Source: Callorhinus ursinus
Lineage: Eukaryota; Chordata; Mammalia; Carnivora; Otariidae
Direction of reading: 5' to 3'
Assembly (NCBI RefSeq): GCF_003265705.1
Contig: NW_020312859.1
Location: 2,118,174 to 2,182,173, forward strand
Length of the DNA stretch: 64,000 nucleotides
Part shown: one piece after another, positions 26,371-39,414 of the stretch
How positions within the stretch are numbered: position 1 is the stretch's first letter
How the letters are laid out: the number at the start of each line of letters is the position of its first letter
The notes under the pieces: generated by a model
What the model was told of the DNA's origin: nothing
Database searches by the model: none
What the model saw: the letters and a program-made list of their open reading frames with translations, nothing else
Translations under genes and position numbers: made by a program

Positions 26371-29089
26371 TCTATTAATTTATTTTTAAACCAGTAGAGA
26401 GAAAAACAGTTTTATTGTGAGTGCTGGGTCTCAGACTTATACAAGGCATTTTGATGAAGGATCTCTTGAAAAAACAGCCAACAAATTTAACAATTAGGAG
26501 ATGAGTTCATGAAAGGCAAAATGTAAATAACGGTCTAATCCCCCAAATAACTTTGAAATAAGAATGTTAAGACCCTTGAGAGGATAAAAGGAATAACATT
26601 CACAAAAAAGAACAAGAGATTATAAAATAAAAATAGGAGGATATGAATCAAGAACTGATGGATATGGGAGAAAGAAAGAAAAAAATATGAAAAAAAAACA
26701 CACACAGCTCAAGTTGTAGAGTGAGAGAAAAGAAAAGTCAGAAGAGATAATGCAAAGAAGCAATGGAGAGGATTTTCCAGAATCAAAGGAAGATGTGAGT
26801 GTTCACATTGAACGCATACATCAAGTATGGAGCAGAATGGATAAATTCACATCTATGCAACAAGATACTTGGCTTTGGGTACAAGTTCACAGAGTTGACT
26901 GGAAGCAAATGGGCCAGAAACTGACTAAAGTTATGGGCTGTATTGGCAGGGAAATTCCAACAATGGCCCACAGGGGCATTGCTCATTCTGGAAGGCAATC
27001 CTCAGGATCTATTGCACCTACAGGAGAGGTGGGGAAGACCCCCGGTGATGGGGATGACCTGTGGTCTTGCTTGCTCCTGTTGTGATGAAGGAAGGCTGGA
27101 AGTACCCAGAGGTGAGTATATGATGTTTGAACCCCCACACAGCTATGAGATGAAAGGCCAGGGCTGCATGGGTGTGTGTGTGGACAGACATGTGTTCCCA
27201 CTGTGAAAGATCCAGGGGAGGCTGGTCTCACGCAACTCCCTTATGACCACAGCCTTTTGTGCCCTGGGCCATGGATAAGAGATCAATCTGCCTGTTTACC
27301 AATTAGGGGAGCACCTGTCCGGCATTTCTATCTTCAACACTTTCTTCCATCACCTCAACAATTTTGCACAAAACGCTGTGGTGTAAGGTGTCAAATTAAG
27401 ACTCAATATTATGTGTTGCCTTGACGACTGGTAAGAGTGGGGGAAACCTAGAATGTCCGAACCTCAGTCTCTCCTCAATCCCTCTCTGCACCCACTGATA
27501 AAGTCTCTGAGCTAAACAACCCCTTTGTCAAAGAACCAGGCACACTTCTTGCTTACTCCTAAGTAGCCCATTTCAGTTCCTTGCAATTATGGACATGGGA
27601 ACCAGGGGATACCCCACCCTCTTGATACTACAAATCCATCCTCCCACAACCCTTGGTGGTTTGCTCTGTTTTCAAGTGCCACCACCATGTGCCACTGTGC
27701 AGTATGTGGTGTCCTCCCTCAAGCTGTGAGTGTATGTGACTGGTAAGCTGCTGTTGCTATCATCTGTCCAGCATTGGGGGTTATGTGTTTGACCATCCTC
27801 ATACGCCAGGGCAGGAATCCCTCCTTCACCAACAAGATCTCCTCAAGAAGCACCTCTACCCCAGTCCCCTCTTATCGGGGTTCTGGGAGTGAGAGCTGCT
27901 TGGGGCTGGGGAGATGGAGGCCACATCCTAAAGAGCCTTGGATTCGAACCTCAGCTCTACCATTGACTGGCATTTGACCTCAGGCAAGCCCTGTATCTCT
28001 CTTACTGTCGATACTGGTTAAGGGTTGGTTGCAAAACCAGGAACCACTCTAGCTAGTTTAAGCAGAGAGTGATTTATTATCAGAAACTGGTATCCTACGA
28101 AATCTCTCAGAGGGCTGGTGGAGGCTGTAAACTGAGTTTCTGGGAAAATTTCCTCCTCTGAGTCACACTGCCTTGGCACAGTTCAGGAAGCAACAACTGG
28201 AGAACCATGCTGCCGAACACAGTCTGTGCCCTGCGCTCTGTGTCCCTCCCCACTAAGCTTTGGTTCAATGTTTTAGAGAGTGCATCTGGTTGGTGAAACC
28301 CAAATCACAGCCAGAACTCCAGCTCTGGGGGATCATGGCAATGTAACTTTTAGCTTTCCAGCCTCTGTGCTGTTGAGAGTTATGCCAGAAAGAAAGAGGT
28401 CGAAATGGATAGTGAGTGAATCAATCCACAGATTCTGCCTTAGCCTCTCCTCTCCACAAAAAAGTGGTTTGCTGGGGTCTCTGAGTGGGTTGGGAATGAG
28501 TGTGGGCTTGCTGCCTAGAGTCAAGCCCAAACTTGTTTCATAGTCAGAGTCCCTCTGGAGGTGATCTAAATAAGTGCTTTTCAACCCTATGGACCCAATG
28601 TCCTGCACCCTTTTAGTAACAAATCTTTTGTTGCATCCCCTTAACTAATCTACATGTGTAATACCAGAAGCAGGTCACTACCATGTACTAACAATAATGA
28701 TAGAAATGAAGTGAAAGGAAAGTAAAATTTATAGTAAAATGATATTTGTTCCAATAATTAAATGCCCCACCAGGGCTACTCGGAGATATGATGATGTTGT
28801 CAAGATCTCATGTTATATTGGGATGTGATGTCCACAAATGCAGATGGTTGTAGTTACAACTCAAAGATTATGGAAGTGTCTCTCTTGCGGATATCATGTT
28901 GTAAATGGTCAACAGCTCTTGATAAAATTCTGAGCAAAAGATAAACTTCCCTGAACTTAGATGGTGGTTGCATTTCTGGAAAAGAAAAAAAAAGGTTATT
29001 AAAACTGGACAAAGAATATTTTGTGCTTATACATAATGTGAGTTTAGTACCAGGCTCATATAAACAGATGTTTCACCTTCAAAATGTCC
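26371..29089. other. Intergenic, unassigned
   Basis: A-rich old-repeat-like text to about 26760, then unique-looking sequence. Possible old repeat at about 28010-28320 of unknown class. No exon or RNA gene recognised. Confidence 0.4.
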
Positions 29090-29660
29090 GTAAGACATTT
29101 AAAAAAACCTTTTATAATGAAAGTACAATTCATATAACATAAATTTACTGTTGACCATCCTCAGGTGCACAATTCAGTGACATTTCTGTAGTCACAGTGT
29201 TGTGCAACCATCACCTCTGTTTTGTCTGGAGACACCACCCCAAAAGGAAACCTGTCCCCCCATTAACCAGTTGCTACCCATTCCCCTCTCCCCCAAGCCC
29301 CTGGGAATGACTGGTCTGCTTTATGTCTCTATAGATTTACTTATTCTGGAAGTTTCATACAATGGATTCATAAAAGTGGGTGATCTTTGGTATCTGACTT
29401 TTCACTTAGCATAGTGTTTTCAAGGTTCGTCCGCATTCTAGCATGGATCAGGACCTCATTCTTTTTTATGGCTTAATAATATTCCATTGTATGGATGTAC
29501 CAACACTGTGGAAATCAGTTCAGTCCTTCCTCAAGTAGGTAAACATAGAATTACCATATGACCTAGCAATATTGCCCTAGGTATGTATATACCCAAAAGA
29601 ATTGAAAACAGTATTTAAACTAATACTTATACATGAATGTTCATAGCAGCATGACTCACA
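29090..29660. mobile_element. L1 fragment with internal inversion
   Basis: Up to about 29500 the L1 3' region reads in antisense (TGGCTTAATAATATTCCATT and ATGGATGTACC at its end). From about 29503 a more 5' L1 segment reads in sense (GAATTACCATATGACCTAGC, GTATATACCCAAAAGAATTG, GAATGTTCATAGCAGCATGA). The head-to-head join is typical of twin priming. Confidence 0.8.
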
Positions 29661-31377
29661 GATACGGGACATTTTGACAGTCATGCAAGATGTTGACACT
29701 TGCTAGGTGTGAAAGATTTTCTGTGCAACATATGATGTCTGCCATCTTCAGCCCTCATCCACTAGAGGTGAGTACTCCTCCACAATCATTTGAAGCCCCA
29801 AAACACCTTTACAGGTTTTCCAAAGTCCTCTGGAGCTTTGCCACTGCCACTGAGATCATGGATGGGATCTCAATGTTCTGTGACTAGAGAGGCTGAGGCC
29901 CAGAGAAGACTGTTTGTTCACACAGGGGGTCAGGTGAAGCCAGGGTTAGAACTTGCCTCTCTCCAACCCAAGCTGGTGGTCTTTCTGTGCTGAGCCTCCA
30001 TCCATCCCATTGAACCCTAAGGTTGGGAAGAAAACACAGCAGGTCCCCAATGCTGAAGCATGGGCCTGATTGCATCCCCCAAACTTGATTCCCACCACCA
30101 ACGGGAGAGAGTGGAAACTGCTCTCAGTAGAACATAATCTCCTCATTTTCTACAAGGTTGAAGAGGACAGGGACAGAGTTTTCATTACTGCTGAATTCCC
30201 CACGCGTAGGAAAGTGCCTGGCACATAGTTGGTTTTAACATGTATGTGTTGAATGATTGAATGGATGTACAGTGTGCAGTCCTGTGGTCCAAGGACTCTC
30301 TTTCTCCTCCCTGGATGGAAAAGCAGAGGATTTGTCCCTAGTGTGAGCACATCCTTCAAGAATAACTGTGGATTCCATTCATCTGCATGCCCCGAGCACT
30401 CAGCTCAGGGTCAGGCACATAGTGGGTAATACACACAGTGAATCAGTACATGCCTTCTGCACGTTCAGTTTCTGTCTGGGACAGAAGTCTGGCCAGGACC
30501 TGTGGGATGATGGAAGGAGAGGGAAAGGTGGGAGAGGTAATGGGATTTGTGTTCTTCCTCTCTCAGCATGAGAAGTGGAAAGAACAGAGGGCTCTGAGTC
30601 AGACAGATCATAGCTTGAATCATAGTTGTGCATTATTAGCACTCACATGCTGAGCCCATGACTTCACCTGTCTGAGCCTCCATTTCCAGGCATGTAAACT
30701 GGTCAATAATACTTGCTTTCTTCTATGGTGGTGGGCATTAAAGATGTTATGTTTCTGAGATGAGTACACAGTGATTGTAGACAATAATGGTACATATTTA
30801 TTTTCCTTTAGGCTGAGCTCCAGGTTCTTCTCTACACCAATGCACACTCCACTTCCGATTGAAAGTGTTCCTAATTGCTATTGACGGTCAGGTTTAGGAC
30901 TTTCTATTGGGCTTTATTCAGAAATTAAGATAGCACACACAGGGGTGAGATGCTCCTTGATTTCATTTTTCAGGAGTTGTAACAAGGGTCCGCACTGAAC
31001 TGCTCTAGTGGGGACAAGATATGACCAGTCTTTCCTCCCTCTTTGTCTTTTCTGGGTTCGGGAAGAAATTCAAAACCTGAATAAAGCTATAATCATTAAA
31101 GAATTCGAAGTGGTAATTAAATTTCTCCCTTCGTAAAATGAAATAGGTTAAGATATTTCAATTCGGTGATTAAATTTCTCTCTTCAAATATGGAAATGAT
31201 AGGTGGTGGATTAGTTTTTTGCCAAACTTATAATAAAGAGACAATTTCTATCCCAAGCTATTTCAGAGACTAGAACAAAGAAAGCATGGATAGAAACTTT
31301 GTGGCTTTTATTTTTTATATCATATGTTTGATATTATAATTAGAGTTTGAGAAGAGAATTATAGACTTGTTTTTCTC
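29661..31377. other. Intergenic with MIR
   Basis: MIR sense copy at about 30580-30790 (GGGCTCTGAGTCAGACAGAT and TGAGCCTCCATTTCCAGG). An L2-like tail (GTGCCTGGCACATAGTTGG) lies at about 30170-30260. No gene. Confidence 0.5.
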
Positions 31378-31573
31378 TCTTTTTTTTTAAAGATTGTATT
31401 TATTTATTTGACAGAGAGAGAGCGAGAGAGGGAACACAAGCAGAGGGAGTGGGAGAGGGAGAAGCAGGCTTCCCGCGGAGCAGGCAGCCCGATGCAGGGC
31501 TCGATCCCAGCACCCTGGGATCATGACCTGAGCTGAAGGCAGACATTTAACGACTGAGCCACGCAGGTGCTCC
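31378..31573 (-). mobile_element. CAN-SINE, inverted
   Basis: Flanking TAGACTTGTTTTT direct repeats; ends with a mutated head, GAGCCACGCAGGTGCTCC. Confidence 0.97.
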
Positions 31574-31959
31574 TTAGACTTGTTTTTTTCTTATGAAGAT
31601 ATGATAGGAAAGCCGTAATTAAAATGTCAGGAAATTGTTGATGTTGAGTTCCCTGAAGTCAATGACTGCCGTATGGTTATGTAGAAGAATGCCCTTATTC
31701 ATGGAGAATACATCCTGAAGTACTCATGACTAAATCTGATTTATACAACTTACTCTCAAGGGACAATACAGAACATTATGTTCTCGCTCACACATGGAGG
31801 AAAGAGAATAATAAAACAAATGTGGCAAAATGTTAACATTTAGTGGATTTGTGTGAAAGGAATATGACAGTTCTTTGTTCTGTTCTTCCAGTTTTCTCTA
31901 TGCATTTGAAATTATTCCAAAGTGACAAGTATAGTACGTGTTAGGATATTGAGTGTGTT

Positions 31960-33480
31960 AAAAAGAAATCCCTCATAAAAAAGTAGGGTACATCCCAGGA
32001 ATGCAAGGGTAGTTCAAGAACAGAAAATCTCTCAGTGTGATCAAGCAAATTAAAAGTTTGAAGAAGGGAAGTCAGATGAGTCTTTACATCGATTTATAAA
32101 AATCATTCTATATTGTTCTATGTTCATTCATGATAAGAATACACACTATGCTAGGAACAAAAGTAAACATTTTTGACGTGGTGAAGGGTATTTACCAAAT
32201 ACCTAGCAGCAAATATTATACTCAATGGTGAAACTAGAGAAGCAGCATCCTTAAAGACAGTACAAGTCCAAGATGCCCTCAATGGCCACTCTCTTTCAAA
32301 ATCATATTCGTGATCTTAGACCAATGCGATTAAACAAGACATAAAAATGAAGAGGCATATCTATGTGGTTGCCGGGGGAGGGGGGATGGGCAAGATGGGT
32401 GAAGACGAGTGGAAAGTACAGGTTTCCAGTGATGGAAACGAGAAACCATTAAAACTCGTGAGAAAATACACTGAGCGTGTGATGCCACGTCAGTATACAA
32501 AAAAATTAATTGCATACTTACGCACCAGAAACAATTAAATATGTGAAAGGAGGAAAAAATCCTATGTTCACAGTAATCTTAAAATTGATAACTACCTAAA
32601 AATAAACCAAGGCAAAGTTTGCAAAAATTATATGAAGATAATAAAACATTTTTTTCCAGATGGTAAAACTTTATCGAATGACCTGAAGAGGCCTTGGATA
32701 GACTGATGCTCATTGTTTTTTCATTTGGGAAGACTTACTGTGGTAAATATTTTGGCTGCCCCCAGTAATTTAGAGCTTTGATGCAACTATAATGAAAATC
32801 TCAACAGATTTTTTTAAGGACCTTGAAATATTGATTCTAGAGTTTATGTGGTAGAGTAAAAGCGCAAGAAAGGCCAAAACAATTCTGAATGAGTGAAACA
32901 GAAAAGAAGTATGCCGCAAAGCACCAAGATATATAAAACATATGTGTTAATTAAAGGAGGACCAGGGCGCCTGGGTGGCTCAGTTGGTTAAGCGACTGCC
33001 CTCAGCTCAGGTCATGATCCTGGGGTCCTGGGATCGAGTCCCCCAGCGTCGGGCTCCCTGCTCAGCGGGGAGTCTGCTTCTCCCTCTGACCTCTCCTCTC
33101 TCATGCGCTCTCTCTCACTCTCTCTCTCTCTCAAATAAATAAAATCTTTTTAAAAAATAAATAAAAAAATAAAAGAGGACCAAAGAAGACTGGTTTGAGT
33201 GTGGACAGACTGAGAACACCTAACAGAGTGCAGAAACACGTCCGGCTATAAGTGAAAACTTGGCACAAAACAGATGTGGTTTTATAAATTAACAGGAGAG
33301 CAAGGAGATGGAGGGGGAACAATTGGCATTCCATACTGGAAAAAATTGAAGCAAGATCCCTAGTTCAAGCCTTTCACAAAAAATAAATTCCAGATGGAGT
33401 CATGACGAAATGTGGAAAACAAAACTTTAAAAAAAAGGTTTAAAGAAAATATAGGGGATTGTTCTCAGGTGAGGATGGTC
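31960..33480 (+). mobile_element. Old L1 ORF2 fragment, interrupted by a CAN-SINE
   Basis: Phrases of the reverse-transcriptase region: GTACATCCCAGGAATGCAAG, 'atattatactcaatggtgaa' and ACAAATTCCAGATGGAGTCA-like text. Frame is destroyed. Confidence 0.75.
32965..33170 (+). mobile_element. CAN-SINE
   Basis: Head GGGCGCCTGGGTGGCTCAG, CT-rich block, AAATAAAATC tail. Flanked by AAAGGAGGACCA / AAAAGAGGACCA. Confidence 0.98.
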
Positions 33481-36400
33481 TGCTTAAAATTGCCATAAAA
33501 AGTAACAATCCATAAAAGAAAGGGAGGGTGAAACTGACCGCATCAAAATAAAAAAATATACATATATCCTTTTTAAAAGATGACAAAAAGGACAAATTTA
33601 TGCTACTCGATGCTTCTCTCTGGAGCTCATTCATGGTTTGTACACGGGGCCCGACATCAGCTGCACAAACTACAGAGGTGACCCTCCCAGGGATTCTCTC
33701 CTCTGATCCGCAGCTTTGGACGGATAGCATCAGCCCATAGGCAGCCCTCTGTCAGCCTCATCCAGAGTGTTCCCTACTCCCCTTACGTTATGTGGGAGGC
33801 CAACTCTGAGCCTTATTTTTGCTGTTTGTAAAATCAGATGACTGTAGCACCTACTCAATACAATGTCACGAGGTTTTGAAAGTGATCAATCAGGCAAAGC
33901 ACTCGATGCCGGGCCTGGCATGTAACAGGTGCTCAGTTAACTATTAGCTGTAACGATCTAAAGGAGCATATTTATTAAGGGGGGGAGGTGTGTGTGTGTG
34001 TCAAGATTTAAAAGCAGGTCAGTCTAACTCCAAAGTCTGTGATCTTTTAATGGAAGTCCCTGAAATCAAGCAGGAGGAGTTGGAAGTTGCTCATTTGGGG
34101 GATGTTTCCCGGGAGCCTGGGGTCTGCATCTCCTTGCTCTGGAGTTTCACGGCTCCTTTTCGCTCTAGTGTAGCTGCCGATCGCCTCGTCTCCAATGCTT
34201 GCTGTTCTCCCCAGCATTTTACATTGTAAAATAAACACGCATTCGGAAGAACACACAAAATAAGAGGACAATGTAATGGGTAATTACAAGGCAAACATAA
34301 GGGCCACCACCACCGCCAAGGCCACATCCGTTTTCAGTCTGGTTTCTCAAGCCCCCAAACCACTTCTTTATGGACGGGTCACAAAGCTTCTTTTCTGTCG
34401 GTCACAGAGTAAACAGATGTCTTCCTTTTGGGAGATAGCCAGGCCCTGTGGGAGAAGTGAGAGAAAATCCTGGTCTGAAATCTGACATTGTCACAAATCA
34501 TTTCGAGTGTGGTGAGGTTTCAGATGCCCTGGCCATGGGCGCTCCCGGCTTCTACTTCCAGTTCAGACACTTGGCTGCCCCTGCCCCCAGTCCCCCTCAT
34601 TGTCCTCCCCCTTGGGGTCTCTAGCTCTCCTTTGTACTGATTTCTTTTCTGAGGGGAACAACCCTCCTCAGTCTTCCCAGCACTGCAGGAAAGGATCCAA
34701 CCTGGATAAAGAGCAAAAACTCAAGACAAGGGAAAGCAGTGAAGACCCAGCTTGCTCTGGGTGCCTGGACATGGTGACTCTGCCATGTTCTCACCCCTCT
34801 TCAGCCTCTCTCTGTCCCACAGCTGTGTGCTTTTTATTTTTCTTTCTGAACCTCCCACTCCCACTCCCATACCTGCATCTAGCCAGTCCCCTGGGGCTTC
34901 CGGCCTTAGGGTTCTTCACTTCGGTGGGGGGCAAAGGAAAACTAAGGAGGACTGGAGATGAACGGATGGCCACTGGTGGCCTCTTCCTGGGTTTGTTCAC
35001 GCAGTCATTCATTTACTCAGTGGTTCATTCATTCATCCAGTTGTCCTTACATGTCAGGCTTTGGGCTAAGCGGTGGGTATACAACAAAGAACCATACTGA
35101 CATGGTTTGTAAACTCATGGAATTTACTACCTACATTTATTGAGACCATATAGACATGGTTTGTAAACTCATGGAATTTACTACCTACATTTATTGAGAC
35201 CTACTGTTGAGAGGATGCAACATTCAAAGAGATATTATTTATTCAGTACTAATAAAAAACAAAATGGACACAAATTTTTTTCTCTCCAGGAGATCATAGC
35301 CTCCAGGAGATCATAGTGGAGACATCAAATGGAAAAGAGGTAGATAAAATGAGGCACAGAGAGGGGCATCTAACACAGAAAGGGAGAGTCAGAGAACCCC
35401 TAGTACCCCAACACCAATGGATGGCAAGGCAGATGGTATCTCTGAGTGAAAGAGAGAAAGTCCATCAGACAGAGGCATGGGCTTGAGTCTTAGGGCCAAG
35501 AGGAACCGGAGATGAGGTACAGCCACCTCTCTGAAGAAGGAACAGCCACAGTCTTCTCCTGCCTTCTTTTTCCACCCTAAACCTTAGGAGACCAGCCTGT
35601 GAACAGAGCCAAGAAGGCTCTTGAGAACAGGAGAGGCCATTAGCAGTGGGGTGGGGCATCCTCAACCTGTGTTGGGGGTCTTGAATGACATAAGTTCTAG
35701 ATGAGATCTTCATCTTCTCCTAGTTCAATTTTCTCACAAACGTGTGGAGAAATTGAGGCTCAGAGAGCCACCATGTCCTGACCAAGGTCACACAGTGGGT
35801 CAGTGACAAAAGCTCTAGAATCTGGAAGTAAATTAGATTGACAGTTAACTGGACTGAGTAAGATCTTTCAATATATAATGATCTCAGTTGATGGAAGACC
35901 TGATATCTTTCTGTGAGCTCCAGTGTGCGTGCGTGTGTGTGTGTGTGTGTGCGTGGTGCCAAGATTTGAATCTAGATTAGGTTAACTCTGATGTTCATGC
36001 ATTTATCCACTATACTCTACGGCCTCTATGTGTCCTAGAAAATATGCCCCAGGGCCTGGCATATTGCCTTGCTCATAGTAGGCACCCAACACATTTTTTT
36101 GACTGAGTGGATGAATAAGTGTCCTTAAGACTCAGTAGTCTTACAGGATACAGGATATAGGAGGAGATGACAGCGGATGGATGGAGAAGTAAGAATCTGG
36201 ACTCTGGATCAGGCCAGGAAGTGTGTGGCCAAATAGAACAGGCTCTGGTGACTAAATTCAGAGAAACCACATCTCACATGTATAACTAATTGACCTGTGA
36301 CTATGGATGGGTCACCTCCCTATGGGATTCTGTTTTCTTCTCTGTAGAGCATATTGGCCTCAATCTATTCTGAAATACATTTCAGTGCAAACAGTCTATG

Positions 36401-37651
36401 ATTTTATGATCGGAACCAGTTGTAATCAGCTTACAGATGATAGATATCTGGTCCTGTCCCATCCTCTGTGCTCACTGATCGCTAATCAAGCACAATGCTG
36501 TCTTATGAGTTCTTCTCAAAGTTCAAGAGCCACTACCAACTGCTCAGTGACAGACTCTTTTAAGATTGTGTGCACCAACAGAGCTACTATTCAGAAGAAA
36601 ATATCAGACAATTCCAAACTCCAAACCTCATGAAAGTGTGCGCATGAATTTATTAGAGGGCAGGAAGAGGGAAAGGGTTGCAGGTCAGCAGGAAGAGTCA
36701 GTGCCTTTGACCCTCCCCTTCTGGGTGGTTATGGTGAGAATCAGAAATCAAGCCAAGGTCATGGCTACCCCAACAACCTATAAAAAATGGCAGAAACCAG
36801 AAGAGAGATATCAATCTGCATTTCCTGTGTGAGAACTATAAGGTACACACTAGGTTAGTAAATCATGCCGACCTCCTTCCTTTTCTACCTCGACCAATAT
36901 ATAATCCGTGTGTCTTCTTTTCGCAAGGAATGACTCTTGCCTAGCTGTCTGATTGGAGAGGAGCCTAAACTTAAATTCACATGGAAGCACCACTGATTGA
37001 TAATTTGATTCTCATTCACAGGAGGAAAAATAATGCCAAATAAGACAGTTATTTTTAGGTGCCTGTTGACTGAGAACTAGTTCTCTTTTGACTTCATTTA
37101 AAATAAACAATGATGCTGAATGTTCAGGACATGAATATACCTAATAATTTCTCAAAATGTTGTTCTGCTTTATTTACTAACAGGGTAGCCGAAAAATACA
37201 CATCATTTAGATTTCCCAGATGGAGATAGATCTCTCTCTCTTTCTCTCTGTCTGTGTTTATATACATATATAATGCATATATACTTATGTACATTCCAAA
37301 TAGTAGTTCTGGAAATAAAAAATGAATGGAGAATAAAAATAGAAGGTCTGACAGTTAGCCAATGGAAGCTCCAGAATGAGAATGAAGAGGATGCAACATT
37401 CAAAGAGATAAATGGAAGAAAAATCTCAGAATTAAATAAAGACATGCATCTTCAGATTAAAAGTGCACATTTAGGACTGAGCAGAACACATAAAAGGCAA
37501 ACATGACTTGGTGAGACTTCTGACTATGGCTACTAACTTGTGCTCTTATTTGAAGCAAATGCACCAGGAGTCAACTAAGTAAGAAACCCAAGCCTCACCA
37601 GCAACGGTCACTGATGGCTCATGCCAAAATGGATATCCTACTGTGGCCTTA
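33481..37651. other. Intergenic with MIR and simple repeats
   Basis: MIR sense at about 33795-33960 (CCTGGCATGTAACAGGTGCT) and antisense at about 35725-35830 (AAGGTCACACAGTGGGTCAG). A (GT)n tract lies at 35925-35952. A 54-bp tandem duplication lies at 35099-35201. No gene recognised. Confidence 0.5.
35099..35201 (+). repeat. Perfect 54-bp tandem duplication (1.9 copies)
   Basis: GACATGGTTTGTAAACTC at 35099 recurs at 35153, and the following 30 bases are also identical; period 54 bp. Confidence 0.95.
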
Positions 37652-37999
37652 TTTTTTAAAAATTTTTATTTAAATTCAATTTAATTAACATATAATGTAG
37701 TACTAGTTTCGGAGGTAGAGTTTAGTGATTCATCAGTTGCATATAAATACCCAGTGCTCATTCCACCACGTGCCCTCCTTAATGCCCATCACCCACTTAC
37801 CCCTTCCTTCCCACCCACACCCACCTCCCCTCCAGCAACCCTCAGTTTGTTTCCTAGAGTTAAGAGTTTCTTATGGTTTGCCTCCCTCTCTGTTTTTGTC
37901 TTAGGTTATTTTTCCTTCCCTTCCCCTCTGTTCATCTGCTTTGTTTCTTAAGTTCCACATAGGAGTGAAATCATCTGATATTTGTCTTTCTCTGACTTA
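37652..37999 (-). mobile_element. Truncated carnivore L1 3' end, inverted
   Basis: Begins with T-rich text, then AATTCAATTTAATTAACATA and CCCATCACCCACTTACCCC, matching the L1 3' region at 48499-48830. Possible degenerate target duplication CTACTGTGGCCTTAT / CTATTGTACCCTTAT. Confidence 0.85.
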
Positions 38000-39414
38000 T
38001 TTCTATTGTACCCTTATGAAGTGAATTCCTCAAAAAGGTGCAGACCCTCCTTCCCCAAAATGGCACCCTCTGCAATGCTTCCCTTAGTTATGGCCATGGA
38101 AGGCATTGGGCAAGGGAGAGGCTCCCAGATTGCAGAGCTGGATCAGCCAGATTCACTGAACAAGAAAGTCACTCCACCACCAGGTAGGAATTCCTCACAC
38201 CTCTGTCTTCTGGGATACTCAACATGCACTACGGGCCAGTGACCGCCTGTATGTTGCTTCCCACGTTTCTCTTTTGGAAATAGGAGTTTTTAGGACAGTT
38301 ACTCTGTTCTCATCCTACCTTTTTATGTTGGGTACATTCAAAGTGGTTACACTTATTTAAAATTCTTATATTTACTTCATCGGTAAAGTCTATGGAGAAC
38401 CTTCCCTGGGCTTCACTGAGAGAACTGCTTTCATCCAGATTCCGGAGTTGGAGATGAATGGGTTGCTAGAAGAGACATTTTGTTGTCTTTCTCGGGAGAG
38501 CGATTGAGTGCACTTTATGTGAATGTTGGTGGTTTGGGGAGGGTTTGAGTGTGACTTTACGACGACGTTGATTTCAGTAGCCATAAGGGATAGACCTTAG
38601 AGATCACTGTTGGCTTTCCCACTGGGCACCCTTTCACCCCTTCTGGTACCTATGCCCTAATTTCCCCTGAAGAATCACTCCCTCTCCCACTTCTGAAAAT
38701 CGAATTGCATTTGGGGCTTCATCCAGTGAGGAGCACGGTGACTTTGGCATGAATCAGTCTGTACATCCATGTCCCTGGCCCCAATCGTTGGTTCAAAGGT
38801 TTGATTCTAGTCAATTCTAGTCGGTTGGGTTACCCAGAAGAAGAGTTTAGGCTTTCTTCCTGGACCTGGATTTGAGAAGATGGAAGGAGTGTGACAGTCA
38901 TCTGACAAATACCAGGAGGGAGCCTCCCAGTGAAGGGCAGTGGAGTGGAGATAATCTTCTGGGAACTATCATTTGAGCCCTTGATCACACTGCACCTGAA
39001 AATAACACCTGTTCTTGGTTTATTCAGTTTTTCCTGAGCCAGTAAATCCTATTTTTTCCTATGCCTGTGTGAATTAGATTTTCCTCTCAAGTGCAATGAG
39101 TTCTGACACAGTCCTCCATTGCACTCAGAACTTGGCCATGCAAGCTGGCGGTCTCCTCATTCCAGTGAGATCCCCCATTCAAATGTTTTCCATTTCTCCC
39201 CCCACCCTTCCTGTTCTTTGAGGCCTCAGGGTCTTCCCTGGAGCAGATAAGCCATTATCGTTGCTCTGAGCCAGAACTGTGGGTGTCTGGCTGAGCTTCC
39301 TGACTATGTAGCATCAGCTCAGAAAAGCCTAGCCAGTTCTGGAAGGGGAAGGAAGGAAAGCAGACGTCACCAGGCTGGGAATGGGCCATCACAACCACTG
39401 CATCTGCCCCCACT
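38000..39414. other. Intergenic, unassigned
   Basis: No gene, repeat family or RNA recognised with confidence. Confidence 0.4.

Noticed and set aside
27176..27424. Cys-containing ORF (MCGQTCVPTVK...) as a possible WAP-type peptide
   Set aside because: Cysteine spacing does not fit a WAP domain, and there is no signal peptide or splice context.
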